Positions 1 through 10,790 of a stretch of 64,000 bases of DNA are shown piece by piece. This DNA comes from Mesaphorura yosii (Eukaryota; Arthropoda; Collembola; Poduromorpha; Tullbergiidae): contig WIXG01000227.1 in assembly GCA_009869945.1 (NCBI GenBank), forward strand, positions 62,001 through 126,000. The letters run 5' to 3'. Under the pieces are notes generated by a model that saw only the letters and a list, made by a program, of their open reading frames with translations, had not been told where the DNA came from and made no database searches. Made by a program: the position numbers and the translations under genes. Position 1 is the stretch's first letter. Every line of letters starts with the position of its first letter.

Positions 1-327
1 GGCCTTGAGCGGGTAATTGCCCGTAAAGTGTGACGTATCAATCTCAATCCCATGAACAATTCCCGGGTAGCCGAGTTTGATTATCGCCCAGTCGTGCCCG
101 ACGATACGCTTCCGGCGAGTTTCCCAGCCGTCCATCCATTTGCCGCAGTCGTCAAACAAGTCCTCTTTCCATTCCGCGTCGCTTACCTTGAGCATGTTTT
201 CGGCCGCCGCGAACCAGTCGTCGGTGGCGAAGAGAATTTTGGCTCCATTGACGTCGCTCGCGAGGTTGTTCAGCTCGGTGAATGCCGGGCGTGTGGAGCT
301 CGTGCTGGCGTGCGAACTTGAAGACAT
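1..327 (-). CDS. ALLC: Allantoicase, N-terminal part (runs off the window)
   Basis: Allantoicase splits allantoate into ureidoglycolate and urea in purine breakdown. The minus strand reads open from an ATG at 327 to base 1, 109 codons without an intron. Seen in the translation: an N-terminal Ser-rich leader, then [26 protein letters not shown], a stretch reading [19 protein letters not shown], then KLGYPGI and [10 protein letters not shown]. These are the hallmark blocks of the first allantoicase repeat. The 3' part lies outside the window, so the second repeat cannot be judged. The short polar leader argues against a signal peptide. The gene lies downstream of the acyl-CoA dehydrogenase gene on the same strand, about 730 bases away, so they are separate transcription units. 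Many insects and mammals have lost or reduced this pathway; its presence here is a real difference from those groups. Confidence 0.93.
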   Translation of the reverse strand, partial: MSSSSHASTSSTRPAFTELNNLASDVNGAKILFATDDWFAAAENMLKVSDAEWKEDLFDDCGKWMDGWETRRKRIVGHDWAIIKLGYPGIVHGIEIDTSHFTGNYPLKA

Positions 328-1055
328 TCTGGCGTTCTCGTCAAGAATTACGCTTGGATCAAATTGGAATGGAAGTGGAAGTTGGACTGAAGTAATGATT
401 GAGATTACTGTGGTTAATATGCCTTAGTTAACATTACATCATTGCCATCCAGGAATTAAGTTGCAGCATCAAAAATATGACACACAAGCTTTATCTGAGT
501 TACACGCATCATTGCAAGTTACTTTTTAATCTCCGTTCTTGTGAAAGTGTCCTGTTTAGTTTAATTCCATTCCCAACATGTGTTTGTGCGAGGAATTAAG
601 GCGCCTATGTGTTTTTCCACTGGCCTCCTTCCCTCATCAACGTACCACACCCACAGCACCTGAAGTTTTAGCTTTCTGGCGTTCGATCAAACGCATCCAC
701 ATCTTGATTTTAGTTTTCTTTTCGCGAAAATAAAGGTATTAAAATGGTGACGCAATGCATATTTCAGGTGGTGGGCAGGATTGTCAGTGGAATTTTGATT
801 AGAACCAACCGCAGCTTGGAAACGTTTGGCGATCCCTCATGTCAAATGCCAATTACTTTGTTTAGTCTGAGTTGCTTTATGCTAACCTATTTCAAAGTTA
901 CAGTAGTTGTTGAGTTGGCACATCGTCGCTGTCAGGCAAAGGTCGTTAGTTCGTAGAATAATATATTTATTGCTTCCAATCTGGGATACCGAATCAGTCA
1001 ACTCTACAAAATAACAATGGATAATGGCTGTATGTCACTTGGCTTCGACTGCTGA
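328..1055. other. Intergenic, allantoicase promoter side and ACAD 3' flank
   Basis: No convincing gene. A 70-codon plus-strand ORF at 744-956 has no recognisable domain. The upper part should hold the minus-strand allantoicase promoter; the far end holds the 3' UTR of the next gene, with AATAAA on the minus strand at 966-971. Confidence 0.6.
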
Positions 1056-3528
1056 CTAATGAAGGCCGTCGTACACAATGCCGATTGAATCTTCAAAAGC
1101 TATGCCTTGTAATCTGTTCAAATGTTCCGAGAATGGCACAATTTGCGAGTTGATCCAGCGTTCAGCTGCGACCGTATCACTTCTGCACGCAGGATCCGCC
1201 CCAGCTTGCTCAAGGAATAAGGTACCGATTGTGACTTGAGCAATCGCGAAGGCAAATTCACGAGCAACAACTTCGGTGATCTGACACATGCAAAAGGGTC
1301 GAATCAGTTGAGGATTTGAGATATGCACTAATTTTTATTTCCAGTTCAGTTACCTGCATATCCTGCGCCGCCTTTAACAGCTCCTGTATGTTCATTGTGA
1401 TTTTCTTTGTTTGGGCACCCAAACCAGGAACTGCCTTTTCACACTGCCTCAGACGCTTCGTCAGATTCTCTGCCAACGCTTTCAGTACTTCTCCTTTTGA
1501 TTTTCCGATTGCTCGAAGCACGTCCAGCGATAGAATATTTGTTGTGCCTTCCCAGATGGGAGTGACTTGAGCGTCACGTAATATTCTGGGTAATCCCGTA
1601 TCCTCCATGTAGCCTTGCCCGCCAAACGATTCCAGGCCTTCGGATATAACTCCCATGCATTTCTTTCCAGTGTACAGCTTTGCGATTGGAGTGAGCAGTC
1701 TTAGCATAAGCTCATCCTCTGCATTGCCGGTGACCTCAACACTTCCCAGAAGTCTGTTTAGTACAACGCCAAAATTACCAATTGTCAAATTCCTTGACTG
1801 AGTTGAAGCCGCTGAGACTGGCGTACCTTACAACTTCGAAAAACAGCAGTATTCCAGCTCTCGTCTCAAGTTCTAGCTCCGCTAGCGTGTTCACGTGGAG
1901 AGGATACGTTGATATTGGTTGCCCGAAGCAGGAACGCCTTTTACTGTAATCTCGAGAAAGTGCAAGTATTCTGCACCAATTGAAGAAGAATTCAATCAAT
2001 CTACACCTGACCACTTTACAGTTAAAAGACGACCAAGGTCCTACCTTCGCATTGCACTAACGCTTGCACTCGCGTTATGAATTCTTGTAATTGTCAGCAT
2101 ATTTGATATGGATGCAACGCCACGGCCAACCGGCGATGCCAAATCGGCTTCCGTTCCATCGAGCAATAATTCACCTGTTGGCAACTAAACCAAAAATGCG
2201 AAATGATTGAGTGAAATATGATATAAGTGTGAGTAGTCGGACTGTATCAAAAGTAACAATTTTTTCGTACTTGTCGCGTGCCCAACTTATTCTTCAGACG
2301 AAGCACCTCAATTTGATTCAAGGATCCATCCTCCTTTCTGGTTCTGATGAAAAACATGCTTAGTCCTTGAGTGCCCTTCAGCACGGTTCCGTCCTCCTGC
2401 ACAATTCTGGCCAGCGTCAAGCTCATGTCAGAATCCGTCGCGGAAGAAAAGAATTTATAGCCATACAACTTGTATTTCCCATTAATCTGTGGCACTGCAA
2501 TCGTTTCCGTTCCATTAGCTACGTCAGAGCCGCCTAGACAAGTACAAAGTGGATAAACACCAAATCACAGTACGTGCGCGATCAAATTACAGCAAGTTTT
2601 ATACCTCTCTTCTCCGTCATCCATTGCCCAGACGTCCAGAAATCTTCAGGCGATCTTGACACAAGATGCATGTATGGAATCTCAAGTTGAGACAGTTTAA
2701 GCTCCTACTGAAACCAATGGTTTAGGTGTTTAATGACTTTTGACTTGAAGACGTAAATTGAAACTCACTTTGATTGATTTAGCTGCACCATCAGTCATTG
2801 CAAGCGGACTGCAAGGAAACACTAGCTTTACCGATATTACTGTTAACATTCATCAACGCAAGTCATGAGGCGGGTCTTACCACGTATACAACCCGGAGCT
2901 CGGATGATACATGAAGAGTTTGGTAAATTGTACCAGTCTACTGAACTCTCCGAATTTATTCTCATACGGGATGGCTATCAGTCCTTCTTCAGCGGAAACT
3001 CGTTTCATGTACTTCCATGCGGGACACGTAACTATCGTGAATAAGTCAGGGTTAAGTTGGCAAGCGAAAAAGTGACGTGAAGTCAGGCGCTCACTGATGT
3101 GATGATGTGCACTGATGCACTGAATGTTCTAAATCTTACCAACTTGGTCAATCTTTTCGCCCCACGCATTCATTTGTACTAGATAAGGTGGACTGGCCTC
3201 ACATTCATCGCCAAGAGCATCCAGTTCATTCTGAATTCGTTCACCGAAACGCCTGAAATCAGGGTCGACTTCGGACAGCACCTGTAAGTGTAAAAGTTTT
3301 TGGCACTTGAGAATCCGATCAGAATATTTCAATTCACATGCATATGCAAGTCCAAACGGAGGTTGGTTGGAGTTTCCGTACGGGTTGAGGAAGTAATCGG
3401 GCAAGCAATCTCTGCAGAAAACCGTCTTTGGTGTACGGATTCTCTAATTTAGGCTTGGCCTGGAAAAACGTCCCCAATCTTGGAAGCCCAGTCCTGGCGG
3501 CGGAAACGCCAACATTTGCGCCAGCCAT
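1056..3528 (-). CDS. Acyl-CoA dehydrogenase, ACDH-11/AidB-type
   Basis: A flavoprotein of the acyl-CoA dehydrogenase superfamily, closest by eye to C. elegans ACDH-11 and bacterial AidB. Ten exons can be followed on the minus strand: start ATG at 3528 (MAGANVGVSAARTG), first intron 3282-3381, then VLSEVDPDFRRFGERI, WKYMKRVSAEEGL, CPLAMTDGAAKSIK, a block ending FWTSGQWMTEKRGGSDV, the beta-domain (KYKLYGYKFFSSATDSDM), the helix with SNMLTITRIHNASASVSAMR, RRSCFGQPISTYP, and the C-terminal FAD-binding signature GGQGYMEDTGLPRILRDAQV followed by WEGTTNILSLDVLRA. The stop is at 1056. Exon 8 joins exon 9 as VVRLLGSVEV and exon 9 joins exon 10 at QDMQ/ITEVVAREFA. No premature stop was needed. In worms ACDH-11 binds C11/C12 acyl-CoA and tunes membrane desaturation; that role here is inference. 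Confidence 0.92.
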
Positions 3529-4314
3529 TTTCGCCAAATCAAAATCTAAATCTAAAGTCTACGTCCAGGTTCTCCTGTAGCAAAGTGCAACCACCCGAAA
3601 TCAGTTCAACATTCGATAGCAATTGCAAATCTTGCTTGGCATTAAGTTTGCACTTGCCTTATCGGTCACCGCCGTACACGATTAATGATTTGCCGATGTG
3701 TTTCAATTCTTGTCCTTGTCTGTGAACTTGCTCGCTGGGAATCAGCTGTCATTGACTTGTTGTTCGTATCATGTTTCCAACTGTTCAACCTTGTGCTGGG
3801 AGAGTAAAACACAAAAAATAGGGAGAGTTCGGCATCCTTTTGTTGCTGGAACCGAGCTCGAGCCTGGGTAAAACGATTTCACATTTCATGAGGAAAACCT
3901 GGTAGTCTTTATGTATCAGCAGCAACAACAGTGTGTGAATTGAAATTGACGAGTTTCGTCGAGTCCAAGTACGCGATACGTAGTAGTCGAGTGATGAGAA
4001 TATTTTACTGTGCACGACCCCAATGAAAAAGACAGACGTAGCATTTTATTATTGACAATGCGGGAGCTTATGACTCTCTTCTGACTTTCTTTCGTAATCA
4101 AATATTAAGTAGCATAATTGGTATTGATTACAAGCTCAGAGTACAGAATTAAGTTATACACATTTCTCCGTTGTATTAATTAGTTGTTGTGTAGGGATTA
4201 CGATTAAGGTACGTGCAATAAGTGAACGGCTAGCTGTACGAATAGATTCTTCAAAGAACTCGGCTTTCAAAAAACTGCAATCACGGATTTGCAAGACAAA
4301 GGAGCTAAATAGTA
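3529..4314. other. Divergent intergenic region, ACAD / CUL5
   Basis: Shared upstream region of two genes read away from each other. ORFs of 60-80 codons in several frames look like chance. No TATA box in a convincing position was seen, as expected for housekeeping promoters. Confidence 0.6.
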
Positions 4315-7300
4315 ATGGCGTCGCTGGTCTCAGGTGGAGGCGTCGGTCCTTCAAGCTCGACAGCAAGGGTAAGTGGGTGGTTGGTCAGTGTCACGTAGTA
4401 CTATCATAAGTTTAACAGAGTTCACGCAAACGACTAGAAGGTTGGGGTCAAGGTCACATTTGGCGATATGCGATTATGAACTTCTGATTGCAGGAGAAAT
4501 CTGCGATTGTGTTCGAAGAACAATGGCCCAAGATGCAGCCATACATTGTGAAGCTCCTTCGCCAGGAGGCGGTGAATAAATGCGAATGGCAGGACCTGTT
4601 CTTTTCAGTGCATCAATTATGCCTTTGGGATGAGAAAGCAGCCCCAAAAATCTACAGAGCCCTTCAAGATAACATCAGTGACTTTATCGGGCAGGCGCAA
4701 CACGTAAGCGATTACAGTTTCCGTAACGAAGTAAAAATACTCGCGCAAAGTTACGTTGAACTGAAAAGTTTTGGGTTGTTTCGCAGAGAGTTTTAGCGCA
4801 TTCAGAAGACCAGGCGCTGCTCAAAGCCTACATCAGCGAGTGGAGGACCTTCTTCGAACAATGCAGTTACCTTCCCAAACCGTTTAGCCAAGTAGAGCTC
4901 TCGTTAAATAATGCAGCTGCAGCTAATAACAATGTTCCAGTATCAAACACAAAGAAGCACAAGAATGATGAAAGTGATGTTCGAAAGGTAAAACACAGTT
5001 TATATCAAGACGGCCTTAGAATGATAACTCGTGAATGATGTACAATGTGTTCTTCAATTTCTGCTGCAGTTAATGTTGGACAGCTGGAATAGTCAAATTT
5101 TTGTAAACATTAAACAACGACTTCAATCCTCGGCCATGAAACTGGTTCGTGCAGAAAGAAATGGTGAAGCTTTTGATTCTCAACTAGTCATTGGTGTTCG
5201 TGAGTCTTATGGTAAGAATCTCTACACCATGACTGTCATTTCTGCCTTGAAGATGAATTAAATTAAATGATGTCTTTCTAACTACAGTGAATCTGAGCTC
5301 GGACCCAGACGACAAACTGAAGATTTATCGTGAAAATTTTGAACGATCTTACATTGATTCGACTGAAGCATTTTATCGTATTAAGGCTATGCAGTATCTA
5401 AACGACAATGGTGTTCAAAATTATATGAAGTTCGCTTTCTCGAAATTAAAAGAAGAGGAATTGAGGGCCAAGAAGTACTTGGAGCCTTCGAGTACATCGA
5501 TTCAAGCTGTGAGTAGGGAATTCTATTCTACGAAAATAATATTAATCAATCGTACTAAATTTCAGCTCATGGACTGTTGCGTGGAAGTGTTAGTAACTAC
5601 ATTCAAGGACACCATACTGGCGGAGTGTCCGGGCATGATTAAAAACAATGAGACTGAAAGTACGTTAATAATTCTGCTTCGGTTCCCACCATCGTATCAA
5701 AGCTCAGTTCCAACGTTTTGTTCTTTATTTACAGAGCTTCAATTGATGTTCAAATTAATGGACCGTGTACCTGATGGAATCAACTCCATGCTGAAGGATT
5801 TAGAAGAGCACATTATCGCTGCTGGGCTGGATGACATGAAACAAGTCGCCGAGATTATTACCCAAGACTCAGAGAAATACGTGGAGAGACTCCTGGAATT
5901 ATTCAACCGATTCAGTAGTTTAGTGGCATCTGCGTTCCTCGACGATCCCAGATTCCTAACATCACGTGATAAAGCCTATAAGGAGGTAGTGAATGATACG
6001 AAAGTATTTCGATTGGAGTTACCAGTCTCGAAGCAGGTATATCACGGCTTTGGATACATCTCTTGAGTCATTTCTAACTCGCATCCACTTGCACGTATTC
6101 TACTCCAGGGCCCGATTGTAAAGACGATGCCGGAGTCTAGGTGTCCCGAGCTCCTCGCCAACTATTGCGATTTGTTGTTACGTAAAACGCCCCTCAGCAA
6201 AAGACTTACTTCAGATGAGATCGAAACGAGACTGAAAGATGTGGTGAGTGCCTTGACAAGTCAATGTGATCCGAAGGACAGTACTAATTTCTATCTTCTC
6301 TTTCGATACAGCTTCTAGTCTTAAAATACGTGCAAAGCAAAGATGTCTTCATGAGATACCACAAAGCTCACTTAACACGTCGTCTAATCCTCGACGCATC
6401 AGCAGACTCCGAAAAGGAAGAAAATATGGTCGAGTGGCTTCGTGAGGTTGGGATGCCTGCCGACTATGTAAACAAATTGGGTAGAATGTTTCAGGACATT
6501 AAAGTAAGCGAAGACCTGAATCAGCAATTTAAGGAACATTACCGACTCCACAAAGGAGCGATTGGAGGTAAGGGTTCCGGGCACAAAACCTTGTAGATGT
6601 TCGAGGCAATCGGGTAATAAATAACCAACATTGAATCTCCTATTTTAGATTCTATTAACATAAAAATTTTGAACGCCGGAGCCTGGGCGCGTGGAAGTGA
6701 GCGCGTGACGGTTTCGCTTCCCCTCGAGCTCGAGGATTATATTCCAGAAGTCGAAGAATTTTACCGGAAGAAGCATAACGGAAGGAAGCTTCAGTGGTAC
6801 AATCACATGGCCAACGGAACGGTGCGACAAAGACTAAGTGAACGATATTACTAAGCGAAAACAATCATCAAGGCGTCATGCATGTTTCGTTAACATTTTA
6901 CAGATCACATTTTCGAACGCTGCTGGTAAGTTTGACTTGGACGTCACGACATTCCAGATGGCTGTCCTGTTCGCTTGGAATCAACGACCTCGAGATAAGA
7001 TTTCCTACGAGAATCTAAGACTTGCATCCGAACTTCCGGACCCTGAGCTTAGAAAAACGCTCTGGGTAAGTTACAATGCCAGAGTCATAGTAGAGTAGCA
7101 ACTCTACAGCATAGTTTTAATAATGCCGACATTTTTGTTTCCAGTCATTGGTTGCATTTCCTAAGGTAAAGCGCCAGCTTGTGCTGCACTCCCCTGAAGC
7201 CAGCAGTATCAAGGACTTCAATGAAAACACGCAATTTTGGATTAATCAAGAATTCACTGTTGTGTACGTTCTTAGCTGTCTGAGAATGGCCAAGTAACAT

Positions 7301-7659
7301 TGCATGCACTGTTATAATTTAACATTTGTTTGAATTACAGCAAGAACGGTAAAGCCCAGAAGCGTGGCAAGATAAGTTTGATTGGTCGCCTTCAGCTTTC
7401 TACTGAACGCTCTCGCGAGGAGGACAACGAAGGCATCGCCCAGCTCCGTGTTCTCCGAGTACAAGAAGCAATAATTAAAATACTCAAAGTTCGCAAGCGC
7501 ATTTCGAATGCACAGTTGCAAGTTGAGTTGGTTGACATTCTCAAAAACATGTTTCTGCCATCGAAGAAGATGATTAAGGAACAAATCGAGTGGTTGATCG
7601 AGAACAAGTACATGAAAAGGGATGATGGAGACATAAACAACTTCATTTATATGGCTTAG
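4315..7659 (+). CDS. CUL5: Cullin-5, E3 ubiquitin ligase scaffold
   Basis: Scaffold of the CRL5 ligase, joining SOCS-box/Elongin B-C substrate receptors at its N-terminus to the RBX2 RING protein at its C-terminus. Thirteen exons sum to 2388 bases, 795 residues; human CUL5 has 780. Exons: 4315-4368, 4494-4703, 4787-4987, 5070-5211, 5288-5508, 5566-5659, 5735-6036, 6109-6243, 6312-6567, 6649-6821, 6904-7065, 7145-7263, 7341-7659. Diagnostic CUL5 blocks: VRKLMLDSWNSQIF, AFDSQLVIGVRESYVNL, LLRKTPLSKRLTSDEIE, VFMRYHKAHLTRRLILD, MVEWLREVGMPADYVNKL, FAWNQRPRDKISYENL. The neddylation motif is in the last exon, EAIIKILKVRKRIS, followed by the winged-helix end that terminates NFIYMA. The N-terminal leader (MASLVSGGGVGPSS) is slightly longer than in vertebrates. 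All borders are GT-AG and in phase, so the gene looks intact. Confidence 0.97.
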
Positions 7660-8833
7660 TTTTCATCACGGCACAGTTTGCTCCATACGTTTCTTCTCGG
7701 GAAGCCTAAAATTTGGCCTAAGACCAATTCATAGTTTAAGGTCACTGATCGTTAATTTTGTTTTAGATTTGTCGCCAATATTTTACATAATTGTGAATTG
7801 ATAATCTCATTTGACATTGTAATTTTAGCGGTACAGATCAGGCAGGAACTAAGAGTTAGTGCATGGAAGGTTATAGATTTGTAATTACGTAAATAGCTGC
7901 TAGTGAGCCAGTAGCAAAGTAGTGGACTTCATCTTTTTATCTGTGTGTGAAGCATCGGCCGATTTAATTTATTACCTTACGCGTTAAAACTAAAATGTGA
8001 ATTTGATCATACAAGATTAATACTCAACTCAGGTATTTTATCAGCGTCAGCCCAACCATCGCCCAGTGCTGGCCCGGTCTCAATGGACCTTTATTTTAGT
8101 CTACGTTAAGCCTAAGTAACCGCAAGCGCGACTTGGGAAGTTTTGTGATGAATATTTTAAGTGTACAGATTATAAACAGAATAAAATGCTCTTTTAAAGA
8201 ATGTAAATCAAGTGTCACTAAGAATGTTCAACCCCAAATCTTCATATGCATACACATCAGGAAGATCAGATTGTTGGGCAATTTGTGCTGAGTTAACGTA
8301 CCAAAATCCAATTTTAATAGATTTATCTCGAGTTAGCGTTCACATTCCTTGCATTGCGCTAATTACGATGATTTATGCAGAAAATGCTAAACTACGACTA
8401 CGGACAGGCAGAGGCAGTGTGCAGAGAAGAGACAGACGGTCGTCTGCAAGCGTGTTAGCCAACAGCAGACAGACGGCAAGAGACGAGACTGCGAAATCAA
8501 AAGGGAGTTTTTGCACATTTGAGATAACCTTCTGCACGCGTACGGCTCAGTCAGTAAGATACGATTGTTGTATGCGTGTACTGGCAGGCTGGCTGAGTGG
8601 AGTGCGGATTCCAATCCAATATTTACTTCGACGTAGTACAGCGAGATTCATTCATAAAACTCGCACAACGCAACAAAAGAATCATCGTCGTCTGCTGCCC
8701 ATTCCCATTGCCATTAATTTAATTGCGTATTTAGTTCATTTATCGGTTTATATCAACACTACGATACTTACAAGTGAGATAAGTGTAATTTATTTTCTGT
8801 GTTAATTGTGCTTTGTAAGATACCTGATCCAAG
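7660..8833. other. CUL5 3' UTR and Rheb upstream region
   Basis: Starts with the CUL5 3' UTR, ending near an AATAAA at 8180-8185. The rest is the upstream region and probable 5' UTR of Rheb. A 197-codon ORF (8212-8805) has no domain or homology that I recognise and overlaps the promoter side; I treat it as chance. Confidence 0.6.
8180..8185 (+). terminator. Poly(A) signal of CUL5
   Basis: AATAAA about 520 bases behind the CUL5 stop, with T-rich sequence after it. Confidence 0.6.
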
Positions 8834-9572
8834 ATGGGACCCAAACAGCGTCGGATTGCAGTGCTCGGATTTCGCAGTGTTGGCAAATCTTCGCTAACTA
8901 TCCAATTCGTGGAGAACCAATTCGTCGACTCCTACGAACCAACAATCGAGAATACGTTTACAAAAACTATGAAAGTCCGGGGTCAAGAATACCAGGTGAC
9001 TTTGGTCGACACGGCTGGCCAGGATGAGTACTCAATATTTCCAACACAATATTCGATGGACATTCATGGCTATGTACTTGTATATTCAATTGTAAGTCCA
9101 GACATGTCGTAAAACAATACAGGTGCAAAGGAATGTTTCGGAATGCAAAAATGATAATGATAATTACTCTGATTATTAGGTTGATCCGCGCTCGCTCGAA
9201 GTAGTTCAGATAATTTACGATAAGCTACTCGATATGACTGGCAAGGTTAATGTTCCAATTGTGCTCGTTGGCAATAAGAAGGATTTACACACTGAACGGA
9301 AAATACCGCAAGAGCAGGGCAAGAAGTTGGCCGATTCGTGGAAAGCTGTGTTCTTGGAGGCGTCAGCCAAACATAATGATTCTGTAACTGATATCTTTGC
9401 TGGTAAGAACAAATTTTACACACCAATTCGTGCTAACAATAAAGACTAACAACCATTCTACATTTATTCAGCAATTCTTGGGCAGATCGAGAAATTGGAC
9501 AGTCCCAACGGCCAGTCTGGTGGAAGTGGCGGTGGCGGTGGAGGTGATAATAAGAATTGTATAGTTATGTGA
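8834..9572 (+). CDS. Rheb: Rheb, Ras-family GTPase activating TORC1
   Basis: Small GTPase on endomembranes that switches on mTORC1 when GTP-bound and is restrained by TSC2. Three exons (8834-9091, 9180-9402, 9472-9572) give 193 residues against 184 in human. Nucleotide-binding motifs: P-loop GFRSVGKSS, with Arg where Ras has Gly12, a Rheb hallmark; switch I around YEPTIENTF; DTAGQDEYS; NKKDL; and EASAK. The end is CIVM, a CAAX box for farnesylation. The hypervariable tail before it carries a glycine run (GGSGGGGGG) coded by GGT/GGC repeats, which explains the extra length. Start ATG has an AAG context before it (aagATGg). Neighbouring genes are not functionally linked except that CUL5 also acts in growth signalling, which I regard as coincidence. 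Confidence 0.95.
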
Positions 9573-10790
9573 TCACCTAAGGATCAACTCTTAACTACTT
9601 TACAAACAGAATTACAAACTACATTTCATTATCCGTTGTTTAGTTTGACTTCTCATTTTGTTCACTCACGAGTTTATGCTGTACTGCTTTTGTAACTTAA
9701 ACTTTAATTTACTTTCCAAAGCCAAATGTCAGAAGTGATTCTAGGTTCAGCTTTTGATTAATTAGGTTGTAGTTGGTCGGTTGGTAGCTTGATTCACTGG
9801 TTTTAGTTTAGCTGTTAGATTTAGCATTGTTTAGTTAGTTCCGTTCGCCATTCGTTGAATTCGTTGAATTGAATTCCCGATCAATGCTACGCTACGAGTT
9901 ACTGTAACAGTGTCAATCCAATTCATGTACCACATCTTAAGAAATATTCAGAGTGCTGAAATCAAATCAGTGAGGAACGTAGCTAAATAATTATCCATAA
10001 TACTGTTATATTGAGATATCTGTTAACCATTCATCATAGCATTATTCTATCAAATTATTACAACTAACCTGCGCAAACATACAAAATTACCTATGACGTA
10101 AATCGTATCTGAAAAAGTGTAAAAATGTAACTTGAAAAAGACTAAAAAATAAAGTATGAATATATTTTTGAGGATCTAAACTACAAAATCGCAACAAATC
10201 GAGAGCCGATTCGGCAAAAAATCAAATGCGTTGTCAGCATGCAACGCTGCAACAAAGAACGCTAAAAGCCAACAATGCAGAAATCAGGGTGTGTTTTAAC
10301 TTTGCTTGGGTTCATGGTTGTTGTGTCTCACCTCAAGTTACTGGCTTCCCCTGGAATTTGTTGTGAATCCACCTCCACAAGGTGCAAAAGCACCTTGTCT
10401 CATGCATTGCCTGCATTGCATTGTAAATTGAGAATTGCACCTGCAACCTGCTACGCACTGGCAGTCTGGCACTGTTGTGGGCAGGTAACTAACATAACAC
10501 TGACAGTGATTGTGTGTTTTGGCGCTGACTCACGTTCATATTGAAATCGCAAGTGTTTTGACTCGGACAGGAATCGGCTTAGGCGTAGTTTTATTATTTT
10601 TGTACCAACATGACCCGTCCAGTGCCACCACCGACACCACGCACGTTTCCGACTGCATTTCAATTCCAAGACTGAAGTGAACACCAAGCTGCTTTTTACC
10701 GGTGAACAGAGCTCAGTACCGAATCCCACGCCCAAGTGGAGGGTCGTTGCCTTTGCCTCGCCTTGACATTGTCCAGCCCAAGCCTCAGTC
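9573..10790. other. Rheb 3' UTR and upstream region of the GPR158-like gene
   Basis: Long Rheb 3' UTR, probably ending at the AATAAA at 10148-10153. The rest is promoter and 5' UTR of the next gene. ORFs here (for example 10275-10544) show no recognisable protein. Confidence 0.6.
10148..10153 (+). terminator. Poly(A) signal of Rheb
   Basis: AATAAA in an A/T-rich stretch about 575 bases behind the Rheb stop. Confidence 0.55.

Noticed and set aside
3282-3404. Apparent frameshift in the first part of the acyl-CoA dehydrogenase gene, with a second open frame
   Set aside because: A normal intron (3282-3381) joins LLPQP to VLSEVDPDF in phase and matches the family, so no frameshift is needed.
8212-8805. 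A 197-codon plus-strand frame before Rheb
   Set aside because: No domain, odd composition, ends just before the Rheb start; best read as promoter and 5' UTR.
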